A stretch of DNA of 64,000 nt from Myxococcales bacterium (GTDB lineage: Bacteria > Myxococcota_A > Polyangia > Haliangiales > Haliangiaceae). The stretch lies in NCBI GenBank assembly GCA_016707895.1, contig JADJGV010000008.1, positions 414,222 through 478,221 on the forward strand, given 5' to 3'. Under the pieces are notes generated by a model that had not been told where the DNA came from, searched no databases, and saw nothing but the letters and a program-made list of their open reading frames with translations. Shown one piece after another: positions 40,561 through 49,422 of this stretch; positions within the stretch are counted from its first letter, which is position 1; each line of letters starts with the position of its first letter. Position numbers and translations under genes: made by a program.

Positions 40561-41943
40561 TCACGGCCGCTCGCCGTCGTCGCAGCCCGACATCGACATC
40601 CGCGCCGGCCAGCCGCCCTCGTGGGCGCGGACGCCGTGGGCCGATGGCCGGCCGATCGCCTCGGCCAGCATCCGCTCGGCCTCGTTGCCGAGGTCGGCGA
40701 ACGCACGGAAGTAGCGCTCGAACGGCGACGCCTTGGTCAGATCGGGCGGCGGCGGCGCCAGGCCGGCGCGCTCCTCGGCCAGCCGCTGCTGCAGCGCGGC
40801 CGGCTCGCCGGGCAAGGCCTTGTCGGTCAGCTCGCGCGCCATCGCCTCGACCGACAGCGAGTCGGCGCCGGCCGCGTCGCCGGTGGCCTCGACGTACCAG
40901 CCGCGCACCCGGCCGGCCCAGTCGGTCTTGAGGCGCGCCAGCACCGCGTTGGCGGTCGCGACCTCGCCCTCGGTCAGGCCCACCGCCTTGGTCGCCGCGG
41001 GATCCAGCGTGAACGGCCGCGGCGCCATGACCGGCGGGAAGTCGATCATGACCTTGCAGTCCTTGGCCCACGCCAGCAGGTCGTCCTTGCTGGGATCGAC
41101 GAAGTCGGCCTCGAGGCCGGGGCCGCGCCCGCCGCCCGCGCGAGCCTCGAGATCGCGGACCCGCTGGCCGAGCGCGGCGATCTGCTCGCGCTGGGCGCGG
41201 TCGCGGGCGATCAGCTGCGCCTGGCTGAGCGCGGCCACCGACGGATCGTCGGCGATCGCCGCGACCGCGGGGCCGTCCGCGGCGGGCGGCGCCGGGCCGC
41301 GCGCCACGCTGGCGCCGTCGGAGCCGACGGTCACCGCCTGGCCGGGGCCGACCTCGACCGGCGCGGCGTGGCTGGGCACCACCCGCACCTTGCCTTCGTA
41401 CACGGTCACCACCGCGGCGGTGGCCACCGCGGCGCCGATGGCGCCGCTCACGATCAACGGTCGTCGCGACATGTCCTGGACCTCCACACGAAAACAGGTG
41501 CCGGTGACCTCGACGAGGCCGGCCGGGGTGGCCACCGCGAAGCGGCGGCCGGGCTCGACCCGGTAGAACACCGAGCCGGCGCGTTGTTCGACGTAGCCGT
41601 CGCCGGCCGCGACCGCGTAGGCCAGCGCGGCGCCCGGCTCGAGGACGACGACGGCGCGCCCGCCGAGCGCCACCGAGCGCCGGCCGTCGCCCCCGTCGAT
41701 CACCCCGGCGCTGGCGCCGAACCGGCCCGCGCCGCGGGGCGCCGCCAGCGCGACCACCCCGGCCGCCGCCGACGCGGCCAGCGCGGCGGCGAGCCACGGC
41801 CAGCGGCGCCGGGTGCGCTGCGGCGGCGTGCCCAGCGGCCGGGCCGCGAAGCCGGCCGGCGGCGCCGGGGCCAGCCAGCGATCGAGCAGCGCGCGCTCCT
41901 CGGTCGACAGCTCATCGGAGGCGTGATCGCGATCGGTCGTCAT
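40561..41943 (-). CDS. FecR-domain membrane regulator (anti-sigma-like)
   Basis: A 460-residue protein. A short cytoplasmic N-terminus (STEERALLDRWLAP) and transmembrane helix (about 49-70) lead to a FecR-type domain (GDGYVEQRAGSVFYRVEPGRRFAVATPAGLVEVTGTCFRVEV) and, after an unusual hydrophobic insert (LIVSGAIGAAVATAAVVTVY, about 163-182), the closing strand EGKVRVVPSHA...VGPGQAVTV. A coiled coil (about 240-270) and a C-terminal domain of unknown type follow. It is coupled by an ATGA overlap to the ECF sigma factor gene, which it presumably controls. Confidence 0.75.
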   Translation of the reverse strand: MTTDRDHASDELSTEERALLDRWLAPAPPAGFAARPLGTPPQRTRRRWPWLAAALAASAAAGVVALAAPRGAGRFGASAGVIDGGDGRRSVALGGRAVVVLEPGAALAYAVAAGDGYVEQRAGSVFYRVEPGRRFAVATPAGLVEVTGTCFRVEVQDMSRRPLIVSGAIGAAVATAAVVTVYEGKVRVVPSHAAPVEVGPGQAVTVGSDGASVARGPAPPAADGPAVAAIADDPSVAALSQAQLIARDRAQREQIAALGQRVRDLEARAGGGRGPGLEADFVDPSKDDLLAWAKDCKVMIDFPPVMAPRPFTLDPAATKAVGLTEGEVATANAVLARLKTDWAGRVRGWYVEATGDAAGADSLSVEAMARELTDKALPGEPAALQQRLAEERAGLAPPPPDLTKASPFERYFRAFADLGNEAERMLAEAIGRPSAHGVRAHEGGWPARMSMSGCDDGERP

Positions 41944-42527
41944 GGCGCCACCTCGGCGAGGGCCACCCGCAGCGCCTGCCGCGCGCGGGCCAGCCGCGAG
42001 CGCACGGTGCCGACCTCGATCGCCAGCGCGAGCGCGATCTCCTCGTAGGCCAGGCCGTGCATCTCACGCAACAAGAACGCGGCGCGGTACTCGGGCGCCA
42101 GCCCGGCGAGCGCCGCCTCGATCGCCCGCGCCAGATCGCGCCGCGCGATCGCGCTGGGGCGCAGATCGGGCGCGACGTCGATCGCCGCGATCGCCACCGG
42201 CGCCTGCTTGCGCAGCTGATCGATCGCGCGCCGCGACGCGATCGTCAGGATCCAGGTCGACAGCCGCGCCGGCCCATCGGGCGCGAACTGCGGCAGCCGC
42301 TCGAACACCGCCAGGAACGTGTCCTGGGCCAGGTCCTCGACCACGCCGGCCCGGCCGCGGCCGAGCATGCGCCCGATCAGCGCGAACACGCCGGCCTGGT
42401 AGTGCTCGACCAGCCGCCGCCACGCGTCGGGATCGCGACGCTGCGCCCGCGCCAGCGTGACGTCGTCGAGCTCGCGGCGCGCGACGGTCCCGGGCGGTGG
42501 AGCGGTGGTGGCGATGGCCACGGTCAC
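41940..42527 (-). CDS. ECF (sigma-70 family) RNA polymerase sigma factor
   Basis: A 195-residue extracytoplasmic-function sigma factor. Region 2 includes AWRRLVEHYQAGVFALIGRML and VEDLAQDTFLAVFERLPQF, then LSTWILTIASRRAIDQLRKQ (promoter melting and -10 recognition). Region 4 includes LAPEYRAAFLLREMHGLAYEEIALALAIEVGTVRSRLARAR, the -35-binding helix-turn-helix. The cognate regulator is the overlapping FecR-domain gene. A divergent esterase gene 121 bp away is a possible target. Confidence 0.93.
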   Translation of the reverse strand: MTVAIATTAPPPGTVARRELDDVTLARAQRRDPDAWRRLVEHYQAGVFALIGRMLGRGRAGVVEDLAQDTFLAVFERLPQFAPDGPARLSTWILTIASRRAIDQLRKQAPVAIAAIDVAPDLRPSAIARRDLARAIEAALAGLAPEYRAAFLLREMHGLAYEEIALALAIEVGTVRSRLARARQALRVALAEVAP

Positions 42528-42648
42528 GCCCCCATACTCGGCGAGGTCGCCCGAAAGTTCCCGGCGATCGTACCGGACGTGGTTCGCGGCTTGCTCTGGA
42601 TCGCGCCTGGCGGCACGCCCGCGTGCCGATCCGCGAGGTTACCCCGCC

Positions 42649-43950
42649 GTGCTGTTGCCAATCGCAACCTTGCTCTCGCTCCTGCTCGCCAGCTGCGCCT
42701 TCCAGGCGGCGGGCGACCCGCCCCCGGACGCCCTGCCCTCCGCCGACGGTGAGGTGGCGGGCTGCGCCGCCGACGCGCGCGGCACGGCGTGCGTGCTGGC
42801 GCTGCACGCCCGGGCGGTCGCCGGCTGCGATCCCGCGGACGTCGCGGCGCTGGTCGCGGCGGTCACCAGCCGGCGCGGCCAGCTGCCGCTGTGGGACGGC
42901 GGCACGGCGCTGTTCGTCAGCGACCGCCCGGCGGCGATCGCCGGCGCCTGGAACCAGTGGTCGACGACCCGCACGACGACCCAGCCGCTGTGCGGCGGCG
43001 CGCTGGCCACCGCGACCGCGGCCGTCCCCTCCGGCCACTGGCCCTACCAGCTCGTCGATGAGGCCGGCTGGTCGCTCGATCCCTGGAACCACGCGTTCGC
43101 CTACGACGACTTCAGCGGCAACCGCTGGGGCCGCAACTCGGTGCTCGCCACCCCCGACGCCGGGCGCGGCGTCCTGGTCGCGTTCCCGACGCCGCTGTGC
43201 GACGCGGCGCTCGGCAACTGCCGCGAGCTGCTGGCGTACCTGCCGCCGGGCTACGCCGCGCCGGCCAACGCGTCGACCCGCTACCCGGTCGCGTACCTGC
43301 ACGACGGCCAGAACGTCTTCGACGATCACGACTGCTGCTTCGGGCACACCGGCTGGGAGCTCAACGTCACGCTCGACGCCGAGATCGCCGCCGGGCGGGT
43401 GGCGCCGGTGATCGTCGTGGCCGCCGCCCACGCCGGGGCGGCGCGCCGCGCCGAGTACGGCTTCGCCGCCGCCGCCGGCGGCAAGCAGGAGGCGTTCATG
43501 GAGTTCCAGCTCACCACCGTGCAACCCACCGCCGAGACCACCTGGCGCATCGATCCCACCCGGCGGGTGGTCGGCGGTTCGTCGATGGGCGGCCTGATCT
43601 CGATGCGGCTGGCGCTGGAGCACCCGGCGCACTACGTCGGCGTCGCGTCGATCTCCGGCGCGTTCTACCCGGGCCAGGACACGATGACCTCGCTGGGCGA
43701 TCGCCTGCCGACGATCGGCAAGGTGCCGATGGCGATCTACCAGGACCACGGCGGCAGCGCGGCCAGCGGCGGTGACTTCTACGCCGACAACCGCGCGATC
43801 CGCGCGCAGCTGCTCGACCTGGGCTGGCGCGACGGCTGCGCCGCGGGCCCCAGCGCGCTGTGTTACTGGCACGAGCTCGACGCGGCCCACGACGAGCTCG
43901 CCTGGCGCGACCGCGCCTGGCGGTGGCTGCGCTTCTTCTTCCCGGCGTGA
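42649..43950 (+). CDS. Lipoprotein esterase (esterase D family) with N-terminal carbohydrate-binding-like domain
   Basis: A 433-residue exported enzyme. GTG 42649 gives a signal peptide with lipobox (LLSLLLASC). Residues about 60-150 (VSDRPAAIAGAWNQW...WPYQLVDEAGWSLDPWNHAF) resemble the early-set/CBM48-type domain found in ferulate-esterase-like proteins. The alpha/beta-hydrolase domain follows, with AYLHDGQNVFDD, the nucleophile elbow GGSSMGG (about 311-317) and the catalytic His in the LDAAHDELAW segment. Function is likely hydrolysis of an ester on a polysaccharide or siderophore. The upstream open frame adds only basic low-quality sequence. Confidence 0.75.
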   Translation: MLLPIATLLSLLLASCAFQAAGDPPPDALPSADGEVAGCAADARGTACVLALHARAVAGCDPADVAALVAAVTSRRGQLPLWDGGTALFVSDRPAAIAGAWNQWSTTRTTTQPLCGGALATATAAVPSGHWPYQLVDEAGWSLDPWNHAFAYDDFSGNRWGRNSVLATPDAGRGVLVAFPTPLCDAALGNCRELLAYLPPGYAAPANASTRYPVAYLHDGQNVFDDHDCCFGHTGWELNVTLDAEIAAGRVAPVIVVAAAHAGAARRAEYGFAAAAGGKQEAFMEFQLTTVQPTAETTWRIDPTRRVVGGSSMGGLISMRLALEHPAHYVGVASISGAFYPGQDTMTSLGDRLPTIGKVPMAIYQDHGGSAASGGDFYADNRAIRAQLLDLGWRDGCAAGPSALCYWHELDAAHDELAWRDRAWRWLRFFFPA

Positions 43951-44059
43951 GGGAGCGGGTGTAGGCGACCTCACCCGGGGTGGCCGCCCCCAGGGACCGG
44001 GGCGCAAGTCCAGCCCACGCCTCGCCGCTGCGGGCACACCGGTTGCACAACGCCTCGGC

Positions 44060-45007
44060 ATGCGTCTCACGCTCGCGCTCGCCCTGTCCCTGGCCCCCCT
44101 GGTCGCCTGCACCGTCGGCAGCGAGCAGGTCGGGGACGACGACGTCACCCCCACGCCGGGCGAGCTCAGCGGCGCGATCACCGCCGATCGCGCGCTGAGC
44201 GGCACGGTCACGCTGACCGCCGACGCCACCATCGCCGCCGGCGTCACGGTCACGATCGCCGCCGGCACCCACCTCGAGGCCAAGGCCGGCACGACCTTGC
44301 GCGTCGCCGGCACGCTCCTGGTCGATGGCACCGCCGCCGCGCCGGTGGTCATCACGCCGACCGCCGACGCGCCCACCTGGGCCGGCATCGTCGTCGACAG
44401 CGGCGGCGCGGCGACCTTGACCCACGCCGAGGGCTCGCACGTGGCGACGCTGCTGTACTGCCACGCCGGCGCCGCCGCCTGCGTGCTCGATCACGTCACG
44501 TTCACCGACATGAACAACGCGCTGATCGCCGAGGCCGACGCGCTGATCGATCACGCGCACCTGTCCAAGGTCGGCAACGGCGGCGTCAGCATCTCCGGCG
44601 GCGACGTCACGATCCGCGACAGCTACCTGCTGACCTCGACCGGCGACGTGATCATCCAGAACGGTGGCGCGCTGACCATCGAGTACTCGGAGGTCGGCGA
44701 GGCGATGGGCAGCTACGAGCACTGCGACCTGCACATCAACGGCGCCACCGCGCTGCGCATCACCCACTCGAACATCCGCGCCGGCGTCTACGGCATGATG
44801 ATCGGCGGCACCACCGGCGCGGTCATCCAGCACAACAACTTCGTCGAGAACGAGCCGAACAAGGACATCTCCGAGGTCGGCGTCAACACCGCGGTCGACC
44901 TGCGCTTCAACTACTGGGGCAACGGCGTGCCCACCGGGCTGGGCGCGGTCTACGACCTGTCGTCGCCGGCCGCCGCCCGCATCGCCGACGCCGGCCCCCG
45001 CCCGTAG
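44060..45007 (+). CDS. Lipoprotein with right-handed parallel beta-helix
   Basis: A 315-residue lipoprotein (signal MRLTLALALSLAPLVAC, lipobox LVAC) with an acidic linker. It then has regularly spaced turns typical of a parallel beta-helix, such as GVTVTIAAGTHLEAKAGTTLRVAGTL and GGVSISGGDVTIRD...LTIEYSEV. The end, VDLRFNYWGNGVPTG, is a common cap motif of such right-handed helices. No catalytic residues of a polysaccharide lyase were recognised. It probably sits on the outer membrane; a surface or adhesive role is speculative. Confidence 0.7.
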   Translation: MRLTLALALSLAPLVACTVGSEQVGDDDVTPTPGELSGAITADRALSGTVTLTADATIAAGVTVTIAAGTHLEAKAGTTLRVAGTLLVDGTAAAPVVITPTADAPTWAGIVVDSGGAATLTHAEGSHVATLLYCHAGAAACVLDHVTFTDMNNALIAEADALIDHAHLSKVGNGGVSISGGDVTIRDSYLLTSTGDVIIQNGGALTIEYSEVGEAMGSYEHCDLHINGATALRITHSNIRAGVYGMMIGGTTGAVIQHNNFVENEPNKDISEVGVNTAVDLRFNYWGNGVPTGLGAVYDLSSPAAARIADAGPRP

Positions 45008-45025
45008 CGGCGCGCCGCGGCGCCG

Positions 45026-45541
45026 TCACGGCGTCAGCGGCACGATCTCCTCGAGGATGGCTGGCGACGACGCGTCGGTGGTGGCCAGCAGGTACAGGCC
45101 GATCAGCGCGGCCGGGCGCTCGAACGCCACCCAGGCCTTGGTGCCGTCGGGGATGCCCTGGCGCGCGAACACCCGATCGCGGGCCGCGGTGGTGGCCGGC
45201 CCCGACGCGGCGCGCTTCTCGACGAGCTCGTTCCACCGCGCGGTGGCGCGCGCCGGATCGCCCCAGCGCTCGAAGCGCTGCAGCCGCACCACCCGCCCCT
45301 CCTGGTAGTGCGCGACCACCCAGGCGTCGCCGTAGACCACGCCGGGCCGGCCGCACTGCGGGAAGATCTCGCGCCGCCCGTCGCCGTCGGCGTCGGCGTC
45401 GCCGCGACGACAGAAGTCGTAAGCACGGACCGCCCGCGCGGTCTCGCCGGCGGTCAGCCCGAGGGGGACCTCGAGCGGGCCCTGCGCCCGCTGCGCCGCG
45501 CACCCGACCAGGACCAGGACCACCCACGGCAATCCGAGCAT
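45026..45541 (-). CDS. Putative lipoprotein, unknown function
   Basis: A 171-residue protein with a short lipoprotein signal (LPWVVLVLVGC, lipobox LVGC). The N-terminal part contains CRRGDADADGDGRREIFPQC, a Cys-bounded calcium-loop-like stretch (DADGDGRRE). The remainder is alpha/beta with VVYGDAWVVAHYQ and WGDPARATARWNEL. ATG 45541 is used; a GTG nine bases upstream is also possible. It overlaps no neighbour and converges on the beta-helix lipoprotein gene. No family was recognised. Confidence 0.55.
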   Translation of the reverse strand: MLGLPWVVLVLVGCAAQRAQGPLEVPLGLTAGETARAVRAYDFCRRGDADADGDGRREIFPQCGRPGVVYGDAWVVAHYQEGRVVRLQRFERWGDPARATARWNELVEKRAASGPATTAARDRVFARQGIPDGTKAWVAFERPAALIGLYLLATTDASSPAILEEIVPLTP

Positions 45542-45572
45542 CGCTTTCACCTCGCCATGATATAGCGCCGCC

Positions 45573-46892
45573 ATGCTCGCTCGTACCCTCGCTTGCACGA
45601 TCTGCGCGACGGTCGCCCTGGTGGCCTGCGACGCCGGCGTCGGCCCGCCGCGCGCGACCCCGCCGAGCCCGCCCGCCGGCGGCAACGATCCCGACTTCGC
45701 GATCTCCGGCGTCGACGGCTGGCACCTGATCGGCAACGCGCTGACGCCCGGCCACGACAGCCTGACGCTGGCCGTCGCCGGCCCCGGCGACACCGCGGCG
45801 ATCGACGTGTGGATCGACGACGGCGCCGGGCAGCGCCTCGCCGCCGGCGGCGACGGCCGGTTCGACGGCGTGGTCGCGATCGGCGACCTCGGGCCCGGCG
45901 AGCACCAGCTCCTGTTCGCCGCCGACGGCGCCACCACCGCGTTCGCCCGCGCGACGTTCTTCCGCACCCATCCCATGTATTTCGTGGTGTCGACCGACTG
46001 GGACTTTGCCGAGCCGGGCCAGGCGGCGCTCGACGCCCACGATCGGCTGCGCGCCGCGCACCCCGACATCCGCTTCACGCAGTTCGTCGGCCCCTACACG
46101 TACACCGACCCCGTCGTCTCCGAGGCGCGCAAGGCCGAGATCACGACGTGGCTGACCAGCCGGCGCGACCAGCACGACGACGAGATCGCGCTGCACATCC
46201 ACCCGTGGTGCCACTTCGTCGCCACTGCCGGCATCCCGTGCATCACCGATCAGTCGACCGTGTACCCGTCCGACACCAGCGGATACACGATCAAGGTGTC
46301 GGCCTATGGCCAGGCCGGCATGGAGGCGCTGCTCGACGCCGCCGACCGGATCTTCGTCGAACACGGCCTGGGCAAGCCGGTCACGTTCCGGGCCGGCGGC
46401 TGGACGGCCTCGCTCGAGACGCTCAAGGCGCTCGCGGCCAAGGGCTACGTCGCCGACACCAGCGCGCTCAACTGGGCGCGCATGGAGGAGTGGAATCAGC
46501 CGCCGAGCGAACTCTACGACTGGAACATGGCGACCTGGTCGACGATCAACGACACCAGCCAGCCGTACCACCCGAACGTCGACGACAAGCAGTCGCCGGC
46601 GGCGCCCCACGTGCCGATCCTCGAGGTGCCGGACAATGCGATCATGGTCGACTACGTCACCACCCAGGAGATGATCGGGATCTTCGCCGCCAACTGGCCC
46701 GGGCCGGCGCTGCCCGAGCCGCGGGTCTACATGATGGGATTCCACCCCTCCAGCGGCTTCACGACCGACGAATACAACCGCGTGCACGGGATCCTCGAGC
46801 ACGCCGATCTGTACCGCGCCAGCCAGCACGCGGGGCCGGTGGTCTACGCGGTCCTGCGGGATCTCCCGACGGTGTGGCCCCCGGCCCCGTGA
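45573..46892 (+). CDS. Polysaccharide-deacetylase-like lipoprotein
   Basis: A 439-residue exported protein with a lipoprotein signal (CATVALVAC, Cys19). It has an N-terminal beta-sandwich-like region (to about 130), then a NodB/CE4-like domain. The domain opens with FVVSTDWDF (the metal-binding Asp region, near 140), continues with DEIALHIHPWCHF (His near 208-210, equivalent to the HxxxH ligands), and has FRAGGWTASLETLKALAAKGY, the motif 3 equivalent. Such proteins deacetylate or otherwise process extracellular polysaccharide or peptidoglycan. The motifs deviate from classical CE4, so the exact activity is uncertain. Confidence 0.65.
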   Translation: MLARTLACTICATVALVACDAGVGPPRATPPSPPAGGNDPDFAISGVDGWHLIGNALTPGHDSLTLAVAGPGDTAAIDVWIDDGAGQRLAAGGDGRFDGVVAIGDLGPGEHQLLFAADGATTAFARATFFRTHPMYFVVSTDWDFAEPGQAALDAHDRLRAAHPDIRFTQFVGPYTYTDPVVSEARKAEITTWLTSRRDQHDDEIALHIHPWCHFVATAGIPCITDQSTVYPSDTSGYTIKVSAYGQAGMEALLDAADRIFVEHGLGKPVTFRAGGWTASLETLKALAAKGYVADTSALNWARMEEWNQPPSELYDWNMATWSTINDTSQPYHPNVDDKQSPAAPHVPILEVPDNAIMVDYVTTQEMIGIFAANWPGPALPEPRVYMMGFHPSSGFTTDEYNRVHGILEHADLYRASQHAGPVVYAVLRDLPTVWPPAP

Positions 46893-47046
46893 TCGGTCGG
46901 TCCGCCCTGCGGCGGAGAAGCGATGGAATCGTGGCCAGTGCGTATTCGGCCAATCGGGATCGCGGGCGTCTGAATCCGCGCAGTTGGACTAGGAGGCTTC
47001 TCGGTTCCGTGCCAATCATGGCCTTACCTCACTCCAGGTGAACGCC

Positions 47047-47529
47047 ATGACTGAAATCGAAAGCCGCATCAACGAGCTCGTCACCAACTTCATCAACGAG
47101 GTGTCGCGCCTCGCGCGGGCCGCCGCGCTCGACACGCTCAACCGCGCGCTCGCCGGCGCCGGCGGCACGGTCGTGCGCGACATCCGGGTCAGCAAGCCGG
47201 CCAAGGCCGCCAGCAACGGCGCGGCCGCGGCGGCGGCCGCCGCCAAGCGGGCCAAGGGCGAGAAGCGCCCCAAGGCCGAGATCGCCCAGGTCCAGGCCAA
47301 GGTGCTGGCCCACATCCGCGCCAACCCCGGCCAGCGCATCGAGCAGATCAACAAGGTGCTCGGCACCCGCACGCCCGACCTGGCGCTGCCGCTGAAGAAG
47401 CTGATCGCCGAGGGCGCGGTCGACACCAAGGGCGCGCGCCGCGCGACCACCTACTTCCCCGGCGACGGCGCGGCCAAGGGCGGCGCCGCCAAGGCCGCCG
47501 GCAAGAAGCGCCGCGGCAAGGGCAAGTAG
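47047..47529 (+). CDS. Small winged-helix-like, Lys/Ala-rich DNA-binding protein
   Basis: A 160-residue basic protein. N-terminal helices (MTEIESRINELVTNFINEVSRLAR) look like a dimerisation coil. An Ala/Lys-rich linker follows, then a winged-helix-like domain (AKVLAHIRANPGQRIEQINK ... PLKKLIAEGAVDTKGARRATTYF, about 80-140) and a short basic tail. ATG 47047 is preceded by AGGTGA; an in-frame GTG at 47038 would add three residues. The composition suggests nonspecific or architectural DNA binding. The gene is alone on its strand, with 154 bp of noncoding DNA before it. Confidence 0.6.
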   Translation: MTEIESRINELVTNFINEVSRLARAAALDTLNRALAGAGGTVVRDIRVSKPAKAASNGAAAAAAAAKRAKGEKRPKAEIAQVQAKVLAHIRANPGQRIEQINKVLGTRTPDLALPLKKLIAEGAVDTKGARRATTYFPGDGAAKGGAAKAAGKKRRGKGK

Positions 47530-47593
47530 CCGCTGGCTCCTGGTAGATTGCGGCGGCGACGACGCACCGTCCGCCTCGTCCAGGAGTCCGATC

Positions 47594-49357
47594 GTGGCTG
47601 CAGATACCATCGTCCATCGCCTGCTGTCTCAGCGCGAGCGCCGCCCGTCGGCGCCGGCGTACTTCGTCAAGCATCACGGCGTCTGGCGCCCGACCTCGTG
47701 GCGCGACTACGTGGTCGAGATCCGCACCGCCGCGCGGGCGCTGATGGCGCTCGGCCTGCCCGCCGGCGGCACGGTCGCGATGCTCGGCTTCAACCGCCCC
47801 GAGTGGGTGATCTTCGATCACGCCGCGATGATGGCCGGCGGCGCCGCGGCCGGCATCTACACGACGTGCTCGGCCGAGGAGGTGGCGTACATCGTCGATC
47901 ACGCCGAGGCCCACGCGGTGCTGATCGAGGATCTCGGCCAGTGGAAGATCGTCGCGAGCGGGACGCCGTCGGAGGCGCCCCGGACCGCGTTCTGCGCGCG
48001 CCGCCCCAGGGCGACGCCGAGCCGGCGCGCCGGCGTGCGCCCGCGCGGGCGCGCGCGCGCGCCGCGCCGCGACGCCGACCTCGACGCGCGCATCGATCGC
48101 ATCGAGCAGGCCCAGCTGGCGACGCTGATCTACACCTCGGGCACCACCGGCCCGCCCAAGGGCGTGATGCTGTCGCACCGCAACCTGGCGTGGACCGCGC
48201 GCGCGCTGATCGATCAGGGCGGCGCCCGCGAGGGCGACTGCGGCCTGTCGTACCTGCCGCTGTCGCACATCGCCGAGCAGATGTCGACGATCCACGTGCC
48301 CGCGACCTCGGGCGCGACCGTCTACTTCGCCGAGTCGATCGACAAGGTGCCCGACAACCTCAAGGAGGTGCAGCCGACGGTGGTGTTCGGCGTGCCGCGG
48401 ATCTGGGAGAAGTTCCACGCCGGGGTCACCGCGAAGCTGGCCCAGGCCACCGGCGTCAAGGCCCGGCTGATGGCGTGGACGCGGCGGGTGTGCGGCGAGG
48501 TCACCGCGCTGCGCAACCGCGGCAAGGAGCCGGGCGGCGCGCTGGCGCTGCAGTACAAGCTCGCCGACCGGCTGGTGCTGTCGAAGCTCAAGCCGGCGCT
48601 GGGGCTGGGCCGGGCCCGGCTGTGCGTCACCGGCGCCGCGCCGCTGGCCACCGACGTGATCGAGTTCTTCGGCACGCTCGACATCGTGCTGCACGAGATC
48701 TACGGCCAGTCCGAGGACTGCGGGCCGACCTCGTTCAACCTGCCGGGCGCGACGCGCTTCGGCACCGTCGGGCGGCCGCTGGCCGGCGTCGAGGTCAAGC
48801 TCGCCGACGACGGCGAGATCCTGGTGCGCGGGCCCAACGTCTTCCTCGGCTACTTCAAGGAGCCGGCCGCGACCGCCGAGGCGCTCGACGGCGAGTGGCT
48901 GCGCTCGGGCGACCTCGGCGCGTTCGACGCCGACGGGTACCTGTCGATCACCGGCCGCAAGAAGGAGATCCTGATCACCGCCGGCGGCAAGAACATCTCG
49001 CCCAAGAACATCGAGGCCGCGCTCAAGGAGTCGCCGCTGATCGCCGAGGCGGTGGTGATCGGCGATCGCCGCAAGTTCCTGTCGGTGCTGATCACCGTCG
49101 ACGACGCCGCGGTCACGGCGGCGCTGGGCGACGCGCCCGGGCCGCGCGATCGCCGCGCCGAGCTGCGCGCCGCGGTCCAGCGCCAGCTCGACGTCGTCAA
49201 CGAGCGGCTGGCCCGCGTCGAGCAGGTCAAGAAGTTCACGATCCTCGAGCGCCCGTTCGCGATCGAGACCGGCGAGCTGACCCCGACCCTGAAGATCAAG
49301 CGCAAGGCGGTGAACCAGAACTTCGCGGCCGAGATCGAGGCCATGTACCAGGAATGA
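47594..49357 (+). CDS. Long-chain acyl-CoA synthetase (AMP-forming)
   Basis: A 587-residue ANL-superfamily ligase activating fatty acids with ATP and CoA. GTG 47594 gives MAADTIVHRLLSQRE. Motifs are TSGTTGPPKGVMLSHRNL (AMP/phosphate loop, about 181), YLPLSHIAEQM, VTGAAPLA, EIYGQSEDCGP, and GRKKEILITAGGKNISP with C-terminal KIKRKAVNQNF. Residues about 120-160 are anomalously Arg-rich (for example RPRATPSRRAGVRPRGRARA) compared with the family. Reading that stretch in another frame gives ERDAVGGAPDRVLRAPPQGD, which looks more like the family, so a compensated frameshift or sequence error between about 47950 and 48080 is likely. FadD15-type enzymes are the closest style. Confidence 0.85.
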   Translation: MAADTIVHRLLSQRERRPSAPAYFVKHHGVWRPTSWRDYVVEIRTAARALMALGLPAGGTVAMLGFNRPEWVIFDHAAMMAGGAAAGIYTTCSAEEVAYIVDHAEAHAVLIEDLGQWKIVASGTPSEAPRTAFCARRPRATPSRRAGVRPRGRARAPRRDADLDARIDRIEQAQLATLIYTSGTTGPPKGVMLSHRNLAWTARALIDQGGAREGDCGLSYLPLSHIAEQMSTIHVPATSGATVYFAESIDKVPDNLKEVQPTVVFGVPRIWEKFHAGVTAKLAQATGVKARLMAWTRRVCGEVTALRNRGKEPGGALALQYKLADRLVLSKLKPALGLGRARLCVTGAAPLATDVIEFFGTLDIVLHEIYGQSEDCGPTSFNLPGATRFGTVGRPLAGVEVKLADDGEILVRGPNVFLGYFKEPAATAEALDGEWLRSGDLGAFDADGYLSITGRKKEILITAGGKNISPKNIEAALKESPLIAEAVVIGDRRKFLSVLITVDDAAVTAALGDAPGPRDRRAELRAAVQRQLDVVNERLARVEQVKKFTILERPFAIETGELTPTLKIKRKAVNQNFAAEIEAMYQE

Positions 49358-49422
49358 CGCGGCGGCGCGGCGCACCTGCGCGCCGCGCCGATCCAGTTGG
49401 CTGAGCCCGTCGTAGAGACGGC

